A stretch of DNA of 64,000 nt, from the NCBI RefSeq assembly GCF_039904985.1, contig NZ_CP157006.1:62001-126000 (forward strand), given 5' to 3'. The position numbers and the translations under genes were made by a program. This document shows, in pieces, positions 50,242 through 60,106 of this stretch. The number at the start of each line of letters is the position of its first letter. Position 1 is the stretch's first letter. This DNA comes from Methylomonas sp. AM2-LC (lineage in GTDB: Bacteria > Pseudomonadota > Gammaproteobacteria > Methylococcales > Methylomonadaceae). A model generated the notes under the pieces. That model did not search any database. It saw only the letters and a program-made list of their open reading frames with translations, and was not told where the DNA came from.

Positions 50242-51278
50242 ATTGCGATAATTCTGTTTACGGGCACGGGCAGCAAATTGACATGTTCCAAAAATTTCTT
50301 GTGAATACAAGAGATCAGGAAATACCTCTTTCAAACACAATTGAATTATGGGATGTTCTGCCTATTTACTCTGTAACACTTCTAGAACAGAACAAAAGAA
50401 GAACTAAAGAAGGTCTTCTACCACTATTAGAACTAAACATATCGTTCTTAGGCAGCGAATATATTGTTAGTATAAAACCTGCACAAATTTCCATGGAAAA
50501 TGGAAAGGCTTATTATCCTTCCGCAAACGAAGAGCTTATCGAGTCTGCATTGAGGAAAATAGCTGCTATGCAGAACTGCGGCTTCTATAATGCAGAAAAT
50601 GCAAATTGCGGTGTGCACTTTACGCTCTACCAACTAAAGCGAGAACTTAGGAATCAAGGTCATACTCGGTCCAGCACGCAAATCATTAAATCCCTTCACA
50701 TCCTTGGCGGGGCTGGCATTGAGATTCGCTCAAAGAATCGACAAGCAATTAGCATTGGTTCATACATGACGATAAGTGGCTTCTCTAAGGACTCTCGATT
50801 AGATAATCCTAATTCGAGATGGGTAGCTATTTTTCATCCGCTTGTTTACAAAGCAATGTCAAATTTGGCCTATCGTCAATTTAATTATCAAATTATGATG
50901 GGGCTGAAGCCTCAGTTAGCGCGATGGTTATTTAAGAGGGCTGCACATTATTACACTAACGCAAGTCTTTTAAATCCACTGTGTATCAATTTATCTACCA
51001 TTATCGCTGAATCCGGCTTGCTCAACAGAGAGCGTGCTGGAAATAGCTTGATTGAGCTTGAAGGATGTTTTAATGCTCTTGTTGAAGCAAATGTATTTAG
51101 CCGATTCGAAAGGGCAGAAGATATTCGTGTTGGTCGAAACCGTATACATGACATAAGGTATAAGCTGATTCCTCACGCTGACTTCATCAAGTCTGTTAAA
51201 GCTGCAAACAAGAGACAATCTGATGACAGGGAAAGTTTACCCAAACCGTCAAAACGGGCATCCACTAAAATCAATTAG
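50190..51278 (+). CDS. Plasmid replication initiator-like protein
   Basis: 362 residues resembling RPA/RepA-type plasmid initiators. IELWDVLPIYSVTLLEQNKR is the typical opening. Then ELIESALRKIAAMQNCGFYN, VHFTLYQLKRELRNQGHTRS and winged-helix-like repeats; LARWLFKRAAHYYTNA follows. An alternative ATG at 50283 lacks 31 weak residues. No iterons are obvious beside it; the iteron-like array lies 40 kb away. Supports a plasmid rather than a purely integrated element, with moderate confidence. Confidence 0.65.
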   Translation: MHISNHLSRRPGGQSDSYCDNSVYGHGQQIDMFQKFLVNTRDQEIPLSNTIELWDVLPIYSVTLLEQNKRRTKEGLLPLLELNISFLGSEYIVSIKPAQISMENGKAYYPSANEELIESALRKIAAMQNCGFYNAENANCGVHFTLYQLKRELRNQGHTRSSTQIIKSLHILGGAGIEIRSKNRQAISIGSYMTISGFSKDSRLDNPNSRWVAIFHPLVYKAMSNLAYRQFNYQIMMGLKPQLARWLFKRAAHYYTNASLLNPLCINLSTIIAESGLLNRERAGNSLIELEGCFNALVEANVFSRFERAEDIRVGRNRIHDIRYKLIPHADFIKSVKAANKRQSDDRESLPKPSKRASTKIN

Positions 51279-51358
51279 AACTAGGCTTTTGGGCACATTT
51301 CGCTAGCATTAAATTTGTACAAATTGGATATCATAAATATCACAGGTGAAGATTTATT

Positions 51359-51973
51359 TTGGAAATAAAACCTTATAAACCAACAGAGTTGGGACGTCTT
51401 TTTTGGTTGGCCGCAAAACACAGAGCGTGTGCTAATACAGAGTTTACCTATGAGCAAAACGCTCACTTTGTTTTAGCGCTGTATTCCGGTAGCCATGTCT
51501 CCAATATTCGATCGCATGAAGTACTGGATATGTTAGCCAAAACAATATACCACTACATTAAAAATGCTGGATGCTCAGAGTTTGAATTTATGGAGCTGTT
51601 CAGACCGCTTAGAACAGATCACGCATTTCTCACACGACAAGAATGGAATCATAGTACCGCGACTAGCATAATAATTTCATCGTTCATGAGCCGATTGGCT
51701 ATCACTCAAGTATTTGATGAGGATAAAGAGGTAATTGATTTGAGTGGTCCAGAAATATCCTACCATGAGGTGTTTGAAAGACTTAGTCGTGATCGAACCT
51801 ATTCTGAAGAATGCGACATTCAGAAAGGGCATATCCAATGCGCTAAAAGTTATGATACGTGTGTATTTCGGTTTTACAAAGAATGGCTTTTTGATGTCCC
51901 AGAAGAAGAGAAGCACAAAAAATGCAAGGGAATATGCTTGTGTTCTCAAATAATAAAAGGCTCAAATACTTAG
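51359..51973 (+). CDS. Uncharacterised 204-residue protein
   Basis: Not recognised. TTG start after AGGTGAAG (MEIKPYKPTELGRLFWLAAK). Helical, with His/Cys scattered near the end (CDIQKGHIQCAKSYDTC, CKGICLC), possibly metal-binding. Follows the Rep-like gene. Confidence 0.5.
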   Translation: MEIKPYKPTELGRLFWLAAKHRACANTEFTYEQNAHFVLALYSGSHVSNIRSHEVLDMLAKTIYHYIKNAGCSEFEFMELFRPLRTDHAFLTRQEWNHSTATSIIISSFMSRLAITQVFDEDKEVIDLSGPEISYHEVFERLSRDRTYSEECDIQKGHIQCAKSYDTCVFRFYKEWLFDVPEEEKHKKCKGICLCSQIIKGSNT

Positions 51974-52139
51974 ATTAAAGGCGAATTAAGTTGGATTCAG
52001 ATCATAAAGATTTAAGCAATCCTTGGCCTAAAATCGATCTACATCGGCATCAAGGAAATGAACAATAATTCGAACCTTTTGTTACTTATGTTTATGCAAA
52101 ATTACTAACCCTGTTTTAACTATCCTATTTAATGAAAAT

Positions 52140-52457
52140 ATGATTAATTTAAATGACAAATCTGACAAAGAACTAGCGGAAATACTTAATTCCGCAAAAA
52201 ATCAATTAGAAGAAAATCGTCGAGCAAAAACGAAGAATGTTGTAGCTAAAATTGAAACGCTCGCAATTTCGATTGGTGTCACCGTAAAAATTTATTCGCC
52301 AGGCGATGTTAATGAATCACCGTCAAAAAAAGTGGCAGCCCGCTTTCGGAATCCTAGTACAAATCAAACGTGGACTGGTCGTGGATTAGCCCCAAAATGG
52401 CTAAGAGCCCTTGAAGAATCAGGGCGAAATCGAGAAGAATTTATTATCAAAAAATAA
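52140..52457 (+). CDS. H-NS-family nucleoid protein
   Basis: 105 residues. N-terminal oligomerisation helix (DKELAEILNSAKNQLEENRR) and C-terminal H-NS DNA-binding motif RFRNPSTNQTWTGRGLAPKW. Plasmid H-NS proteins silence AT-rich foreign genes and reduce the fitness cost of large elements; fits this AT-rich element. Confidence 0.88.
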   Translation: MINLNDKSDKELAEILNSAKNQLEENRRAKTKNVVAKIETLAISIGVTVKIYSPGDVNESPSKKVAARFRNPSTNQTWTGRGLAPKWLRALEESGRNREEFIIKK

Positions 52458-52488
52458 ATACCCAATAATTTGTTAAAAAGGATAATTC

Positions 52489-53403
52489 ATGTTCAAAAAC
52501 GCTACAGTCTACACATTAGAAAAAACATTAGATTTACTGGAAAATCCGGACACTCTTGTATCCAAAGTATTTGTTCCATGCCCCGACCAAGCAGCTTATT
52601 CTGCAGGATGGGTTAAGCCTACTGATTTTTTGCCGGACAGTCAACTTGTTCATCGCATTGGTCGCTATGATGTTATCGGTTATAAAATAGAATCGAAAAT
52701 ACTGCCAAGCGCAGCCATTAATAAAGTCCTTAATCAACGAATATCAGAAATCGAAGAAAGAGAAAGCCGTCGAGTACGTGCAAAGGAACGAGCTAGTATC
52801 AAAGATGAAGTTATTTTTGAGTTGATTCCAAGAGCGTTAAGCAGAGAATCGACTGTTTTGGCTTACATTGATCGCATAAGTAATTTGATTGTAGTTAATA
52901 CAGCTTCTGCATCAGTTGCAGAAAATGTACTGAGCTTATTACGCAAGACACTTGGCTCACTGTGGGCGACACCGATCAAAACCAATCTAGAAACAACAAA
53001 TCAGCTAACGCAATGGTTGATAAATCAAGTCCCAAAAAGGCTAGAGCTCGGGCGTTCAGCATTAATTCACAAGGAAGATGAGGGTGTCGTTCGTATTAAA
53101 AATATTGAATTATTATCTAGTGAAGTACGTGGTCACTTGGATCAAGGTGGTCTAATTAATCAGCTATCTCTCACATGGGATTCCAAAATCTCATTTGATA
53201 TAGATAAAAATTTTGCACTAAAAAAAATACGATTATTGGACTTGCTAATGACAAGCAATAACATAGACAATGATTCGCCATCTGCCTTATTTGAAGCGGA
53301 TATCTTGTTATTTGCTGACTCATTTTCGGAGTTATTCGACTATCTAATTGAAATATTTGGCGGATTACCAGTTGAAAATTTGTCCGAGCATTCACCTTCT
53401 TAG
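52489..53403 (+). CDS. rdgC: Recombination-associated protein RdgC
   Basis: 304 residues, the usual RdgC length. FKNATVYTLEKTLDLLENPD at the start, then HRIGRYDVIGYKIESKILPSA (the R..G.....K.E...LP pattern), and EDEGVVRIKNIELLSSEVRG later. RdgC forms a DNA-encircling ring and limits RecA-driven exchange. SD AAAAGGA. With exo/bet/ssb it completes a recombination-control set as in IncA/C-like plasmids. A T-rich terminator-like stretch (GGGGCTTTTTTG) follows at about 53460. Confidence 0.85.
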   Translation: MFKNATVYTLEKTLDLLENPDTLVSKVFVPCPDQAAYSAGWVKPTDFLPDSQLVHRIGRYDVIGYKIESKILPSAAINKVLNQRISEIEERESRRVRAKERASIKDEVIFELIPRALSRESTVLAYIDRISNLIVVNTASASVAENVLSLLRKTLGSLWATPIKTNLETTNQLTQWLINQVPKRLELGRSALIHKEDEGVVRIKNIELLSSEVRGHLDQGGLINQLSLTWDSKISFDIDKNFALKKIRLLDLLMTSNNIDNDSPSALFEADILLFADSFSELFDYLIEIFGGLPVENLSEHSPS

Positions 53404-53513
53404 GCGAGTTACTTAGCTTCTTTTTGGCAAGATGGGGTCAAGCGGATTGACAGAGGCTAGGGGCTTTTTTGCATCTACTGGACAACAAAAACTTATAAAA
53501 AAAGGGTGGAAAA

Positions 53514-53972
53514 ATGAAAACAGAAACTCAATATGTAGCTATCAGCCCTAAAGGTTACCTTTATGGTGCTGGAGAAACAGCGGCAGAGGCTCTTGAAATA
53601 GTATCTTGGCAACGTAAATGGGATGACGCTATTCCGACTTTTACCGCAAAAGAAATTTCAATAGGCGAAATAATCCCAATTGAGGATTATAGACAACAGT
53701 CTAGAAGTTATACATACCTATGCGCAAATACAGCAAATATAAAAACAAGTTTTTACCGGTGTAAAGATACGGCATTACAAAACGGATATGATAAATGTGT
53801 TCCAGTGGTTTTTGTGATCTCCAGTTATAAACCTGACACTAGTTATTCTGGTTCTTGCTATGGATTTTGGATATTTGAAAATGGGGAGCCAGTATCGCCA
53901 TGTGAATTACCTATTAATGAAAAGATATTTAGGCCGATGCGAAATACCATTAGCGATAGAAGATCATGTTAA
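53514..53972 (+). CDS. Uncharacterised 152-residue protein
   Basis: Not recognised. Starts MKTETQYVAISPKGYLYGAG after AAAGGGTGG. Aromatic and Cys-containing middle (FYRCKDTALQNGYDKCVPVV). Cytoplasmic look. Confidence 0.5.
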   Translation: MKTETQYVAISPKGYLYGAGETAAEALEIVSWQRKWDDAIPTFTAKEISIGEIIPIEDYRQQSRSYTYLCANTANIKTSFYRCKDTALQNGYDKCVPVVFVISSYKPDTSYSGSCYGFWIFENGEPVSPCELPINEKIFRPMRNTISDRRSC

Positions 53973-54032
53973 ATTTATCAAATTGCCACGAAAAACCTCT
54001 TTATTTATAGATGGTGAGGATATCAATTAACA

Positions 54033-54284
54033 ATGGATAGCATTTCAATGTTTAAAACATTGCTAGGGTATATTTGGGCTTGTATTGTGTTTATATTAGA
54101 AATGCCTTGGAAATTCAGGGCGGTCTATCACGTATGCAAGGCCTCCGTGGGTTTTAGTAAAAAACTTTTTAAAATTGTACTGGAAGCCATTTTTAGAGAC
54201 CCAATCATGCTTATGATATTAACGGCTTTGGCTATCTATACTTATCTAAGTGAGTATCTGGAAAGCATTAAACCACCGGTATGA
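54033..54284 (+). CDS. Small membrane protein
   Basis: 83 residues with two hydrophobic segments (LGYIWACIVFILEMPWKF and PIMLMILTALAIYTYLSEYL). Not recognised. Its stop overlaps the TnpB-like fragment by 4 bp. Confidence 0.45.
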   Translation: MDSISMFKTLLGYIWACIVFILEMPWKFRAVYHVCKASVGFSKKLFKIVLEAIFRDPIMLMILTALAIYTYLSEYLESIKPPV

Positions 54285-54469
54285 CGGCTTTTTCGCATGA
54301 CAAGCGTTTGCCGGTTAAGAAAAAGCTTGGCAAAAACGAGGCAGGCATTCGGTTTCCGCAAGGCTGTAAACTGGACACGCGTAACCGGGTTATCTCTCTA
54401 CCCAAAATCGGTTCTGTAAAATACAGACACTGTCAGAATCCAGAGTGTGTGGTTGATGTATACCTATAA
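54281..54469 (+). pseudogene. Fragment of IS200/IS605-type TnpB (OrfB)
   Basis: 62 residues that look like an internal part of TnpB. KKKLGKNEAGIRFPQGCKLD followed by VISLPKIGSVKYRH matches the family segment 'F.FP.G.KLD..N....LPKIGWV.YR'. The RuvC catalytic parts and zinc finger are absent, and no IS ends are obvious nearby, so a decayed remnant. Confidence 0.6.
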
Positions 54470-54551
54470 AGTAATCATTTGAATTAAGTTTTTAAGAAAA
54501 ATCGATATTACTGTTTGAAAATTAGATTTTTAATTTTAAAAAGGCATTAAG

Positions 54552-55007
54552 ATGGAAAAAAATTATAAGCAAAAAACAGCAACTATTGAAGAATGTGTTG
54601 ATAATACAAACCAGCAGCCAATGCATGAACCGTTTGACAACCGGAAGGTCGTAACTACAAATGACGGAAACTTCTATCGTTTTATACTTAATCCTTTAGA
54701 TGAGACGTACTTAGTTCGTCCTGGACCATATGTTCCACCAGGCATGCTCCCACCTGAAGAATATGAAATACGAACCACAATTAGCAAAATTAATGGATGC
54801 AGAAAAGCAATTAAAAGCATCCCTTTTTTTAATAGACTTTTAGGTTCTGATGACTTTAAAGCTATTAGAGGTTTGCTCAATAAACATCAAGCCGAGCTTA
54901 ATGCTTTGGTTAAGAAAAGTCGTGAACATAAGGCAGCGTTAAGGCGTTTTATGTCTGGGTTCCCCAAGGATTCGCCTGCGTGGAATTACCTAAAATTATT
55001 TTCCTGA
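54552..55007 (+). CDS. Uncharacterised 151-residue protein
   Basis: Not recognised. MEKNYKQKTATIEECVDNTN, then a short motif TYLVRPGPYVPPGMLPPEEY, then basic helices. SD AAAAAGG. Single gene. Confidence 0.5.
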   Translation: MEKNYKQKTATIEECVDNTNQQPMHEPFDNRKVVTTNDGNFYRFILNPLDETYLVRPGPYVPPGMLPPEEYEIRTTISKINGCRKAIKSIPFFNRLLGSDDFKAIRGLLNKHQAELNALVKKSREHKAALRRFMSGFPKDSPAWNYLKLFS

Positions 55008-55042
55008 ACAGTGGTATGAATCTGCTTACCATCCAGCACACC

Positions 55043-55077
55043 ACCCTCCTATTAACTTTAAGGCCACCAGGGAGGGT
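55043..55077. terminator. Inverted repeat in 274-bp gap
   Basis: ACCCTCC (55043-55049) and GGAGGGT (55071-55077) form a 7-bp stem after the 54552 gene. Possible terminator; the rest of the 55008-55281 gap shows nothing clear. Confidence 0.4.
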
Positions 55078-55281
55078 ATTCAGCAAGGCTAAGCAGATAA
55101 GACACTTCACGTAAATATCATCTAAAATTATTCTAGTTATTATCAGCGTTTCCAAATGTCAGATGTGTTAATTGTCGTAGATTCCAGCCTTGTTTTTACC
55201 AGTAAATAAACACTAGGTCAGCCTAAAAAGTATCGGTTAAAATAACTAACCAATTTAGGATAAAGTAAAAGGAATACGCAC

Positions 55282-56076
55282 ATGAAACGTAGGACAACGC
55301 TACTGACAACCGCTTTACTGTTTAGCTTAACCACCATAAATGCCCAAGCTACGCTAATCAACGAAACTGTAAACGGTGTCAATTTAGTCTACGACTCAGT
55401 CACTAACACAACTTGGACTCAGGATGCTAATCTGTTATCAACGATGTTAACCAATGCTATCAATCAATACGGAAGTGATAACAAACTAGTCTCAGATATA
55501 GTTAATGCTACCAGTGGTGGAGTGATTTATGATGTTCCGAATGCTTATGATAATGGCACTTATACACTAAATACTGGTATGTTCGATAGTGAAGGATTTA
55601 CGACTTGGTGGGGTGCTAGAGCATTCGTGAATTATTTAGATTCAATAAATTACGGAGGCTCTAGTCAATGGGCTTTGCCTACCGAAGTAAATGGCATTGG
55701 CTACAGTATTACTGATACGCAGATGGGTGAACTCTTTTACAATGAACTAGGGGGCACTCAAGGTAATCCGGTGTCCTCAGGCCAATTCATCAATTTACAA
55801 ACCTATCTCTATTGGTCTGGCACAGAGCTCCCGACCTCTTCTAATCCTTACAGCAGTGGTATGGCATTGGCTTTTAATTTCGGCACTGGCCAAGAGGGTA
55901 TTAGCAAGGGAGCCCCATTTTTAGCATGGGCTGTTAGCCAAGGCAATGTTGCAACATCTACTGTAGCGTTACCTAATGCTATTTGGATGTTTGGAACTGG
56001 CTTGCTTGGCTTAAGGTTAGTACGAAGAAATACAAGTAAGAATGAGATCAAACAACACTATAAATCTGCTGACTGA
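55282..56076 (+). CDS. Exported DUF1566-like protein, PEP-CTERM-like tail
   Basis: 264 residues. Signal peptide to about residue 26 (TTINAQA|TL). The body has the DUF1566 pattern: LVYDSVTNTTWTQDANLLST, then GFTTWWGARAFVNYLDSINY and QWALPTEVNGIG, then YLYWSGTELP. The tail VALPNAIWMFGTGLLGLRLV then RRN fits a PEP-CTERM-like sorting signal. DUF1566 domains are lectin-like and extracellular. SD AAAGGAAT. Confidence 0.8.
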   Translation: MKRRTTLLTTALLFSLTTINAQATLINETVNGVNLVYDSVTNTTWTQDANLLSTMLTNAINQYGSDNKLVSDIVNATSGGVIYDVPNAYDNGTYTLNTGMFDSEGFTTWWGARAFVNYLDSINYGGSSQWALPTEVNGIGYSITDTQMGELFYNELGGTQGNPVSSGQFINLQTYLYWSGTELPTSSNPYSSGMALAFNFGTGQEGISKGAPFLAWAVSQGNVATSTVALPNAIWMFGTGLLGLRLVRRNTSKNEIKQHYKSAD

Positions 56077-56161
56077 ATATTAATTACTCTAACAAGTATT
56101 CAGTCGGTTACATCAATATGATGAATATTTCAACAAATTGATTTTTCTGAGGAATGGAAAA

Positions 56162-57445
56162 ATGATTGAATTATTAAAACTTGCAACAGATCCAGGGCAA
56201 GCGCTAATTAACATTAAGCAAAAACGCGGCCAACAGGCAAGTTATAAGTTTTTCGGCAAAGATTTATTCTTTATTTCTAATTGGAAAACTTCTCAAAAGA
56301 TATTAGAACTTGAAGGCGCCGGTAAGGTGGGTAGAAATTTTTTGTATAACGCAAAAAAACCAACGTTTGGTGACGGACTTTTTAATAGCCATGGTGAAAC
56401 ATGGGCAAATCAGCGGCGAATGGTACAGCCTTTTTTTTCTAAAAATGGTATTGAGCAATGGGAGGGAGTTTTTGTCAGTGAGTCGATGAAAACGGTACAA
56501 AGTCTCACAGGGCTTGATCAAGGCTCAAATGTCGACATGAGTTTAGAATTAAAGTCCTTAATACAACGGATACTGATAGGCGTTATGTTTGGTAGCGATG
56601 ACTATGAATATTCTGTTGATCAAGAGCTTATAAGTTCAATTGATATAATTGTTGAAGGGTTGTTTCCTTCGCTTTTAGCAGAAACACTTGGCAAAGGATA
56701 TTTGAAACATTTTTTCTTTTTGCAAAACAAACGAACAGACAATGCAATTAGGTATTTCCATAGCTACGTAATGGAAAGAATAAGTACGGACAATGACGGA
56801 AGCCTTGCGACTTTATTGGCAAAAACAAAGGATAGATCAGGCTGCCCGATGTCTCAGAAACTTCTGCTCGATGAAGCGATTACCATTTTTTTAGCCGGCC
56901 AGGATAGTACTGTTAATACATTGATTTGGTTTTTTTATCTGATAGGTCAAGAAGAAACCATTTATGAAAAAATTGAATCAGAAATCAATGAAATTGATGG
57001 AACAATAGGATTTGATGCTATCAATAAGCTAAATTACACAAAAGCCGCTCTTTATGAAACAATGCGACTTTATCCCCAGGCTCTAGCCCTCGCGCGCGAT
57101 ACAGATCAAGGTATAGATATCGACGGAAGATATATAAACCCCGGTAGTTCGCTAATAATAAGTATTTATGCAATGCATAGAGACCCTGCAGTTTGGGCTA
57201 ATCCGTTTAGTTTTGTACCAGAAAGATTTTTAGAGGAACAATCTGAAGCTCAGAAAGGTAGCTTTATGCCTTTTGGTGCCGGTATGCATAATTGTGTTGG
57301 TAAATACTTCGCGGAAGCCGAAATGCTGATTATAATAGCGTCAATAATCAAGCATGTTAGACTTGATATATCAAGAAAGCTGATTCTTCCAAAGATCAGC
57401 ATTACATTAAAACCAGGAAATTTATTAACCGCCATAAAACGATGA
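56162..57445 (+). CDS. Cytochrome P450
   Basis: 427 residues with all core P450 motifs. I-helix LAGQDSTVNTLIW (A-G-x-D-S/T), K-helix ETMR (E-x-x-R), FVPERF, and heme loop FMPFGAGMHNCVGKYFA (F-x-x-G-x-H-x-C-x-G). The axial Cys is about residue 378. Soluble, no membrane anchor. Substrate unknown; redox partners are not in the window. ATG 56162 has SD GAGG. Overlaps the receiver-domain gene by ATGA, so the two are coupled. Confidence 0.93.
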   Translation: MIELLKLATDPGQALINIKQKRGQQASYKFFGKDLFFISNWKTSQKILELEGAGKVGRNFLYNAKKPTFGDGLFNSHGETWANQRRMVQPFFSKNGIEQWEGVFVSESMKTVQSLTGLDQGSNVDMSLELKSLIQRILIGVMFGSDDYEYSVDQELISSIDIIVEGLFPSLLAETLGKGYLKHFFFLQNKRTDNAIRYFHSYVMERISTDNDGSLATLLAKTKDRSGCPMSQKLLLDEAITIFLAGQDSTVNTLIWFFYLIGQEETIYEKIESEINEIDGTIGFDAINKLNYTKAALYETMRLYPQALALARDTDQGIDIDGRYINPGSSLIISIYAMHRDPAVWANPFSFVPERFLEEQSEAQKGSFMPFGAGMHNCVGKYFAEAEMLIIIASIIKHVRLDISRKLILPKISITLKPGNLLTAIKR

Positions 57446-58377
57446 ATAACTCATGCTCTTACAAGATCGCCATACTATCTTCAAATATTAATTTTATTTC
57501 TCTTGTTAGAAGCGTTATAGATAAATTTCCATTTTACGAAGCGATAGTTGTTGAGTCGATTGACGAGTATGTAGAGTCAATAAAAAACAAGAGTTTCGCA
57601 ATCGCTATCTCTGATTATATTTTTGATGGTTACGAAATCTTTAGAGTGGCAGCACTTGCTAAGACAAAGAAGCTCGAAAAAAACTGGGTACCGATTTACG
57701 TTATCACTGAAAAACAAGAACCTACTTTACCAGCTTGTTTGGCTCGCGAATATGGAATTAAAGAGATACCTTTATCGATATTTGAACAGATTATTTCCTC
57801 AAAAGAGAGTTTAGATAGTGATATAAAGGGAATGAGTCTTCATTCCGTGCTTATTATTGAAGATGATTACGATGCGTCAGAAATTGCTAAATTATCGCTC
57901 AAAATTGATTTTGATATTGATATCGCATCTGATGGTGTTCAAGGACTAAATCTATGGAAAGAGAAACGTCACGACATAATATTGCTGGACTACATGTTGC
58001 CAGGAATGAATGGTGACGCTATTTTGTCTGAGGTAATGACTATTGACAGTGACCAGGCAGTCATAATATTAACGGCATTTGATAAGCCTGAATTCAACAA
58101 AGATTTTATTTTGAATGGTGCGAGTCAATATCTACCAAAGCCATATCAAATTAACGACCTAAGATCAGCATGTTATGGGTGCTTAGTAAAGTCAAAATTA
58201 AATAAAATTAACCGATATTCTGAGATACAAAATAGAGATATTTCTTTATCACTTGCGGATCTGGAGGCTGCCTTATTATCAGGAAACGTAGAGCATTGTT
58301 TTGTCATAATCAATAATATCAAGAATTTCGTGCCAAATTACATTTCGGATGATATTTTGTCTACCCTGTATGGTTAG
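57442..58377 (+). CDS. Double receiver-domain response regulator
   Basis: 311 residues. A first, degenerate receiver (about 7-115; AISDYIFDG) and a second canonical one (about 132-245): VLIIEDDYDAS, IILLDYMLPGMNG (phospho-Asp), ILTAF, LPKPYQ. A short C-terminal domain (about 265-311) could be an Hpt-like helix pair but has no clear His motif. No DNA-binding output. Coupled to the P450 gene upstream; overlaps the histidine-kinase gene tail to tail. Confidence 0.85.
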   Translation: MNNSCSYKIAILSSNINFISLVRSVIDKFPFYEAIVVESIDEYVESIKNKSFAIAISDYIFDGYEIFRVAALAKTKKLEKNWVPIYVITEKQEPTLPACLAREYGIKEIPLSIFEQIISSKESLDSDIKGMSLHSVLIIEDDYDASEIAKLSLKIDFDIDIASDGVQGLNLWKEKRHDIILLDYMLPGMNGDAILSEVMTIDSDQAVIILTAFDKPEFNKDFILNGASQYLPKPYQINDLRSACYGCLVKSKLNKINRYSEIQNRDISLSLADLEAALLSGNVEHCFVIINNIKNFVPNYISDDILSTLYG

Positions 58378-59842
58378 GAATACGAACAGTGAAAACACTG
58401 CCAATAGGCTCATTAGCCTCGACTGATATATCTCCCCCTAGTATCGATAGCATTTGACGGGTAATAGACAGGCCTAATCCGTGCCCTCCATGACGACGAC
58501 CTAAAGTCATATCTACCTGCCACCACGGGTCGAATATCTTTTCATAATTATCTTCATGTACACCAACTCCTGAATCTGAAACGTAAATCGTAAGGAAATC
58601 ATCAGATATATTCCATGAAACCAATATTTTTCCATCAGAAGTAAATTTGCAGGCATTACTCAACAGATTTTTTACGATATGTCCAAAGTAGATCTGATCG
58701 GTACAAATTGTATATTTTGGCCCGTCAAAAGATATCACGTTATTAGACTTTCTTGCGAAATCCTTAAGCTGTTCACAATAGGACTCTATTTCGTCAAATA
58801 CTAAAAATCTTGAATAGTTTATATTAAATTGGTTGGCGGCGATTTGAGCTTGAATTAAAATATTATCTATCAAATGGGTTAAGTCATTTACCCTATTCAG
58901 GGATTTTTGAAGCAAAAATATTGACTCAGTATTTGAGCAATCGATGTTGTCAGTTAAATTTTCGATACATAATTGAGTATATCCATCGATAGCGTGTAAT
59001 GGCGTTTTCATCTCGTGTGACACAATAGACATAAGCTGGTCTTTGTAAACGTTTGCGCTATTGCTATTGTCGAGAGCCAGCTTTAGGGCATAAGTTCTTT
59101 CATCAACCAATTGCTCTAAATTATGTGTAGAATTTTGGACATCTGATAAAACTGAATTTAATATATCTCTGATTCCTATAATTTCTGGAGCGCCAGTAAA
59201 GTTAGCCCTTACATCATGATCACCCTTATTAAATAGGTTTAGTACATTTGCCATATCAATAAGCGTTTTTGTAAAAGGCTTCGAAAACTTACTAATTAAT
59301 ACACTATATAGTATAGATGAGACCAGACTTATAACAAAAAGCACAAAAATCAACTTATTTATAATTTCTTTGTATTCTTTTTTTGAAACAATCATCTCCA
59401 CATAACCAATATATTTATCTTGTACTATTGGGGAATAGAAACACCAGTAATCATTGGTTTCTAATCTAATAATATCTATTATTGTCTTATCAATAATCAT
59501 ACCGCAGTTAACATCGCTTCCAGCCGTAGCTACAACATCGTTTTTTTGGTTGACTATTGAAGTTCTAACGACATTATTAGCGGACAAGAAGCTTTTAGCT
59601 ACATCATTAGAATGAGATATAGACCCAACTATTAATGGAAATGATGCGCTATCTGAAAATACTTTCACATACTCTTTCCAAATTGAATTAGCGTATTCGT
59701 TTACATATTTATTGACAAAAACAACTGATAGCACTGTTAGTATTATTAGTGTTATGCATATAGACGAAATAAGAGCTGCATTAAATCTTTGCTCTAGATT
59801 CAATTTAAGAATAAAGTTCATCATTATGCGCGAGAAACCCAT
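58361..59842 (-). CDS. Sensor histidine kinase
   Basis: 493 residues. TM1 about 22-44, periplasmic sensor about 45-170, TM2 about 172-192 (LIFVLFVISLVSSILYSVLI), HAMP-like and coiled-coil linker. HisKA with MSIVSHEMKTPLHAIDGYTQ (His about 275), then HATPase motifs LLSNACKFTSDG (N-box), DSGVGVHEDN (G1), GGHGLGLSIT (G2). Partner is most likely the double receiver encoded on the facing strand, whose stop it overlaps by 17 bp. Signal unknown; the neighbouring binding protein may feed it. Confidence 0.9.
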   Translation of the reverse strand: MGFSRIMMNFILKLNLEQRFNAALISSICITLIILTVLSVVFVNKYVNEYANSIWKEYVKVFSDSASFPLIVGSISHSNDVAKSFLSANNVVRTSIVNQKNDVVATAGSDVNCGMIIDKTIIDIIRLETNDYWCFYSPIVQDKYIGYVEMIVSKKEYKEIINKLIFVLFVISLVSSILYSVLISKFSKPFTKTLIDMANVLNLFNKGDHDVRANFTGAPEIIGIRDILNSVLSDVQNSTHNLEQLVDERTYALKLALDNSNSANVYKDQLMSIVSHEMKTPLHAIDGYTQLCIENLTDNIDCSNTESIFLLQKSLNRVNDLTHLIDNILIQAQIAANQFNINYSRFLVFDEIESYCEQLKDFARKSNNVISFDGPKYTICTDQIYFGHIVKNLLSNACKFTSDGKILVSWNISDDFLTIYVSDSGVGVHEDNYEKIFDPWWQVDMTLGRRHGGHGLGLSITRQMLSILGGDISVEANEPIGSVFTVRIPNHTG

Positions 59843-60067
59843 TTCTTTAGCCTGGGAGGGATAGCGTCCGCTGTTAAACGGCCAGTCTCGCTTCTCCGTG
59901 TTTTGCTATCATGTTTAAAGAATACTCAAAGACGTCTCAGCGTTGAATAAGTGAAAAAGTATTTGTAACCGATTCCATGAATAACACCAGAGTGTCTGGA
60001 TGTTAAGAAGACCTGACGCTCTTATCGCCACACACATTTATAATTCCCCACTTTCTTAAACTATTAC

Positions 60068-60092
60068 ACCCTGCCACTTCAAGTGGCAGGGT
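60068..60092. terminator. Strong hairpin after the binding-protein gene
   Basis: ACCCTGCCACTTCAAGTGGCAGGGT is a near-perfect palindrome with a 5-nt loop, 15 bp past the stop at 60107. No T-tract. The rest of the gap 59843-60106 shows nothing clear. Confidence 0.55.
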
Positions 60093-60106
60093 AGATGACT
60101 AATCAG

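Noticed and set aside
55848..56051. Minus-strand ORF in the DUF1566-like gene
   Set aside because: Shadow of a gene with signal peptide and sorting tail.
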